Assembly: GCA_006384855.1 (NCBI GenBank)
Contig: VCJN01001568.1
Location: forward strand, 22,533 to 86,532
Source: Tetraselmis striata
Lineage: Eukaryota > Chlorophyta > Chlorodendrophyceae > Chlorodendrales > Chlorodendraceae
Direction of reading: 5' to 3'
DNA length: 64,000 bases
The first letter of the stretch is position 1. Each line of letters opens with the position of its first letter. A program made the translations under genes and the position numbers. The notes under the pieces are model-generated. The model worked only from the letters and a program-made list of their open reading frames with translations. It made no database searches and had not been told where the DNA came from. This document shows positions 59,244 through 64,000 of the stretch, piece after piece.

Positions 59244-59542
59244 TGTACCGTTCATCTCCAGCGGTCAGCGAGGGCCTCCCGCTCCGCCCTCCCCGCCCAC
59301 TGGCCCACCTATCTGTGCACCCACATCACGGTGATATCAAACGTGCAGGGGCTAGCACGAGCACCCACTGTCCCTGCGAGTACTATTGGGTGAGAGCACG
59401 TGCGGGAGCAGCGGGGGCGCTCTTCTCTGGCGTGCCCCTTGAGGGAGCGCTGCAGTCGCGGCACTGCTGAACATGAGGAGGCCATGAGCAGGCAGAGGGC
59501 TCATCTAGATGCAGGGCCAGCCCCCCCGCCCTTCATCTGTTA

Positions 59543-62500
59543 TTATTGCCCCGGCGGCCCGGCCATTTGCTGCAGCGACTGCAGGTATGCCTGCGGTGTC
59601 CCGATGTTGAAGCGCTCGCCCTTGACGCAGATGCCGACGAGGCCCTGCCGCGGGGGGGGGGGGGCGGGGGGGGGGGGGGGCGATCAGCCCAGCCCATCAA
59701 GCAACCCCCCCGCCCCCCCCCCCCCTCCTCCAGCTCTCTTGTGCTGCGGCAGGGTGGCCAGCAGCAGGGCGGCCGCACTTGCTCCTTTCGCAGGCTGTCC
59801 AGCGCGGGCGTGAGCTGGAACTTGCCGCCCTGCCGCAGGTTGTTGCGGATGTTGTTGCCCAGGTGGCGGAAAATGGCTGGCGGGAGCACGTACTGCCCGT
59901 AGAAGGTGAGGAAGGTGTCCTCTGGCAGCGGTGGGTTGCCCATCACCAGGTTCCTCTGCGCGTATGCCTTGGTCGGCTTCTCCGCGAGCTCCGTGATGCG
60001 CAGAACAGAGGGCAGACCGCCCCGGTGCCCGTGGGGTCCGCCCGGCAGCGGCGCGCTGCTGAGCGAGGCGAACGCGTCCAGCATCGCCTTGCGCGGCCCC
60101 AGCGGCACCCCCATCTCGCGTAGCTCCTCGGCGGTCAAACACGGCAGCTGGCTGTACAGCAGCCTGAGACCAAGCAACGCCGCATGCCACCTGTCAGACC
60201 ATCAGCCGCTCACCTAGCCGACCCCACGCAATCACAGAAACACATAACACTGAACGCGCAATGATGCATGTGTGTGTGAACATTAAATTAGGTCCATGAC
60301 TCTCCCCAAAACTAATGTGCTTGGCCACATTGCATGGATAATCCCGCTTCATTCCTACGTGTTGTGACTATTCGATTGTTTCCGCTGTTTAGGGGTATAT
60401 GGGTGCGTGTGCATGTGTCATGGGATGGCATACACTTTTGGGGGGGGATAGGGGGGGGGGGGGGGGACATGAAGGGCCGGGGGGGGGGGGGGGGGGCGGG
60501 GGGGGTCACCGCTCTGATAGGAAACGCTCCGCGTACTGCGAGAGGCCGAGGTCGTCCAGCGCGCGCTCGACGAGGTTTGCGTGGCGCGGCCGGGCAGCGG
60601 CAGGGCTGTCGCCGGGGTCGTCGTTGGGTTCGTGGATCCAGGTGCCGCAGGCGGTGCCAAAGTTGTGCACGTCCTCCACCTGCGTCTGCATCAGCCCCAC
60701 CACTGGGCACTGGTGGTCCGCAAACGCGTCGAGCAACTGCGCCGCCACGGGCGTGGCCACCGTGGAGCGGTACACATGGTGCCCGATCAGCAGCAGGAAG
60801 GGCGAGTCGCCCACGGCCTCGGCCGCGCAGAACAGCGCGTGGCCAAACCCCTCCTGGCTCGGCTGCACGATGAGCCGAACGCGCTCGCCGATCGCCAGCA
60901 GCTCGCGCGCCACGTCACGGGACGCGACGGGCAGCGTGTTGAAGTTCTGGTGCGAGTCCGGCTCGTGGAAGAGGCGCTGGAAGACGGGCACGTCGTCCGC
61001 CTGGCACACGATGATGACCTCCTCAATGCCCGCACCCACGAGCTCCTCCACGTGCAGCAGGATGGCGGGCTTGGCGTGCCCCGCGCCGTCCAGCACCGGG
61101 AACATCTCCGTCTTGACGGCCTTGGAGCAGGGGTAGAGCGCTGAGGAGAAGCCAGCCGCGGGGATGACGGCCTTGGTGACGCTCGCGCCCGGGCGCAGGG
61201 TCAGCGTCAGCGTATCCATGCCAAAGTCGCGGCTGATGATTTCCGTCACGGCCGCCTGGTCCTCGGCGCTGCGCGCCAGAAGCTGGGCGGTGCCGTCCCC
61301 CTGTGACCCCACGCCCTTGCCGCCCCAGATGTGCGGCTGCAGCGCGCCGTGCGCCAGCACCGCATGCAGCAGCGGCGCGGTCAGCTGGGCCGGGCAGGCG
61401 GGCGCTCCCAGGCTGTCCCAGCCCGCCTGCGCCTCGCTCATGAGGCGCCCCAGAGCCTCGCCGTCGCCGTCCTGCAGGCGCCCGATCGCCTGTTCGCAGA
61501 TGCGCTTGTTGACGGGCCCCAGCAGCTGGTGCACGCCGCGCGACACCTCGTCCCGCGGGAAGGGGTAGCCCGCCTGTAAGCTGGCGAGGATCTCCGTCGT
61601 GCTCTTGCTGCCCGCGAGGTCCACGACGACATAGTGCAGCGGCGGGCCGCGCAGGCTGAGAGGCTCCACGCCCACAAACTCCCCGTCGTAGCGCATGACG
61701 ATCGGACGGTCGCCGTACGCGCAGCCTTGGTCCATGCGCCCGCACCGGGAGGGGGTGGCCAGCTCGCCTGGAAGCGTTTCGAATCGGTGGGTGCCAATGG
61801 GGGCGGGTACTCAGTAACAGCATGCATGTGGTCGCGGTTGGAATGCTGCTCTGGCTCGGGTAGCTCAGCAGGGCGGGCAGGCGTTGACCATGGAGGGCAC
61901 GGGATGTCAGTGCAGAGACATGCATGTCGGCGGAAGCGAGCCGGAGGGCAGTCACCCTGGTATGCGTACTCCATCTCGCCGCGCAGCGTCATCTTGATGT
62001 CGTAAACCTGGTTGAATGCGCGGGCCACCAGCACGCAGAACGCTGCGCTGCTGGACAGCCCTTTGCGCATGGGCAGGTCCGTCCTGTAGTTGTAGATCTC
62101 CAGGCCCCCCACACGGTAGTCCACGCAGATTTTGTACGCCACGCCCGCCGCATACGACCAGAAGCCGCCCTCCTGCGCGACCTTGAGCAGCGCCTTGGGC
62201 TCCAGGTCCAGCTCGAACGGTCCCACTACCTCCCCTTTGTCTGTGGTGGTTGTCAGGATGAGGGAGGAGGGGTGCCGCTTCACGCGGGCGAATAACCCCT
62301 GGTTGGTGCCGCATACGATGGTGACGCCTAGTGGAGGCGGCGGTGCACAGTCAGGATGCATGCAGCTGTCACCGTCATGCGCGCCAGCTAGCAGAGCCGA
62401 TGCTCCGCGCCAACATGCCCCATGCCAAGTCCTTAACGGATGGGCACGCCCTGGTCACCTGGGGTGATGTCTGCATTGAAGCGCGTGAAGCTCCCCGCCC

Positions 62501-62660
62501 AGTCCGTGTGCTCCCCAAAGAGGCAGACGCGCCCTGGGACGAAGAGCTCATGCACCTCCCGCTCCCTGCTCCTCGCCACCTGCTCCAGGTTGACTGAAGA
62601 GGCTCGCGATGCTGCAGGGGGGCGAGCTGGCGAGCCGGGAGGGCTCATGAACAGACTCAT
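59543..62660 (-). CDS. GHMP sugar kinase fused to a nucleotidyltransferase with an inserted SAM domain, 5 exons
   Basis: Exons 62660-62459, 62327-61956, 61767-60510, 60163-59779 and 59644-59543 join in phase to 772 residues. The kinase half (~25-365) has the galactokinase-type motif GRVCLFGEHTDW (~43), PMRKGLSSSAA (~153) and GGKGVGSQGDGT (~340). From ~388 a GalU/UDP-glucose-pyrophosphorylase-like domain begins (TKAVIPAAGFSSALYP). It is interrupted at ~588-645 by a SAM domain (LDDLGLSQYAERFLSER, then LTAEELREMGVPLGPRKAM). It resumes with LRITELAEKPTKAYA and ends VKGERFNIGTPQAYLQSL. The usual Arg of the GxGTR motif is Ala here, so activity or substrate may differ. A salvage kinase plus nucleotide-sugar synthase is the likely role; the sugar is unknown. 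Plant FKGP has the opposite domain order. Confidence 0.87.
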
Positions 62661-64000
62661 GGCCTTCTAAAGAGGCCCACTAAAGAGCGCAGCCCCCTAT
62701 TGGGCCTATTGACTAGGTGCACCGGCCCCAGCTGGCTACACTAGCCTAATCCTTGGCTGAATTTCGCATGGGCTGCGCCGTGCTGATTGCGGAGACTTGG
62801 TCAAACGCACCCGGGGGAGCGCTACTGGAGCGGGTTGCAGCCCATGCACGGCATGTCTCTAAACCCCCATGTCTGGTCGTATGTCCTCTTATGGCGATAT
62901 CTAAGGACTATCCCGAACACGTTGATTGATGCGGTGGTTCTTGTTTGCCGCTCGCCGGCCCATTGCTGAAGTGCCAACAATGAAGCCCGTCGTCGTCGAG
63001 ACATTTACCCATAGTCGCTAGTATGGTTTCATAGTCGTTGGTTTCTGCCTGCTGTTTTTTATGCTGCTGAAATCAGGGCGCACCGCGCGCCGCCGCTCGC
63101 GAGATGAATAGTGTGGTGCTTTTTGGGGGCCCGGCGGAGGACCGGGGGGGGGGGCGGGGGGGGGGCGGGGGAAACAGAATAATCAAGCAAATCGTCCGAC
63201 GTGTTTAGCAGAACAGGGTAAGAACTTTATATCAACCGGCTTGTGCAGAACGAGGAGCAGAATGGCAAATTGGAGTACAGTGGATGAGACGCGGTCATTG
63301 TGTGTGTACTGCAGGCGTCAGAATTAATGAACGAGTGGGTCTTAATCACGCCACATGTCGCCAAACTGATTGCCGCCCTCTGGGCATATATCCTCATCTT
63401 CACTCGAGCTAGCCGCCCCTAGTAGTTGCACAATGGATGCGGTGGCGTATGGTGGACATATACGAATTTACATCTAGCATATAACGGACTGGCGTGCGCA
63501 TGTACAAAGAGCGTCGCTTAAATGCTCAGGCCGCAGCCGGAAAGTAACAATGACGCTACCGTTAGAACCCTCAAACCCTAAACCCTAAATGACGCTTTGT
63601 TTTGTTATATAATCCTTATACCCGGTACCAAACGGTTCGCTATACCGCGTGGGGCACCGAATTGAAGTTCGGGTGTTAAAAACCTTTCATTACTTTTGAC
63701 GCATGCAGCCGGGTTGTGTATTAAGTAGTATACGCTTGCCGTTTTTTTGGCCCCCCACAGTAACCTTGGGGTGATATGGGGCTTTATTTGGGCAGCGTAC
63801 TCTACACCCGTCCATAGGGGGGTCTATCTAGGGCTCTCGGCAACTGGCCACTACAATGGCGGCGGTGCGGCGCCCGCGCCCCGGTCAGGGCGGGTTGCGG
63901 ACCTCTAGAATAACGTACGAGGTACTCGAACCTGTCCTGATGGCAGACGGCGTGGCGGTATCAGCAGGTCTGCGGCGTCAAGGCCGGGGTCGGCCGGTCG
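62661..64000. other. Terminal intergenic region
   Basis: Upstream of the kinase gene. No gene seen. It includes a G-rich run at ~63143-63172 and short AT-rich stretches. Confidence 0.5.
63573..63589. repeat. Short telomere-type run (CCCTAAA)
   Basis: AAACCCTAAACCCTAAA, two units of the plant/trebouxiophyte-type telomere repeat in an interstitial position. Too short to be a telomere. Confidence 0.7.

Noticed and set aside
60399-61136. A 245-codon plus-strand ORF
   Set aside because: Antisense of the kinase/nucleotidyltransferase exon and its G-rich intron.
63573-63589. A chromosome end
   Set aside because: Only two telomere-type units, flanked on both sides by unique sequence.

Overview
This is a GC-rich, intron-dense eukaryotic window. 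It most likely comes from a green alga (Chlorophyta, perhaps a trebouxiophyte). Pointers are TGTAA motifs downstream of stop codons, a short CCCTAAA telomere-type run near 63.58 kb, a plant/fungal-type full-size ABCG transporter, a secreted Ser/Thr-rich protein of cell-wall type, and receptor-type class III cyclases. The lineage is inferred, not proven. Introns are full of long C homopolymers on the coding strand, often starting a few bases after the 5' splice site. I rebuilt multi-exon models by hand; every model below keeps splice phase throughout.

Layout. 0-7.3 kb is a transposon nest: a tyrosine-recombinase element with split direct repeats, a terminal-inverted-repeat DNA element and a short Ty1/copia-like LTR element. 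7.32-15.66 kb (+) is a 21-exon full-size ABCG/PDR transporter. 15.7-24.3 kb is gene-poor and holds decayed transposon remnants. 24.35-32.48 kb (+) is a receptor-type nucleotide cyclase: signal peptide, binding-protein-like ectodomain, one membrane span and two complementary degenerate cyclase domains. 32.5-39.3 kb is repeats, including a second, broken copy of the recombinase element and an apparent empty copy of the first element's insertion site. 39.37-43.12 kb (+) is a secreted Cys-module/mucin-like protein. 46.37-55.43 kb (-) is an 18-exon fusion of a GT2 glycosyltransferase with a GT-C membrane mannosyltransferase. 56.07-57.48 kb is a second copy of the inverted-repeat element. 58.55-59.19 kb (+) is TMA7. 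59.54-62.66 kb (-) is a GHMP sugar kinase fused to a sugar-nucleotidyltransferase domain that carries an inserted SAM domain. The last 1.3 kb has no recognisable gene.

Functionally the host genes lean to the cell surface and sugar metabolism: a sugar kinase/nucleotidyltransferase, a lipid-linked-sugar type glycosyltransferase fusion, a secreted glycoprotein-like product, a plasma-membrane exporter and a receptor cyclase. Nothing shows that they are co-regulated. The most unusual items are the GT2-GT-C fusion, the SAM insertion in the nucleotidyltransferase, the single composite cyclase site predicted from two half-dead domains, the recombinase element family that lacks reverse transcriptase, and the C-tract introns.
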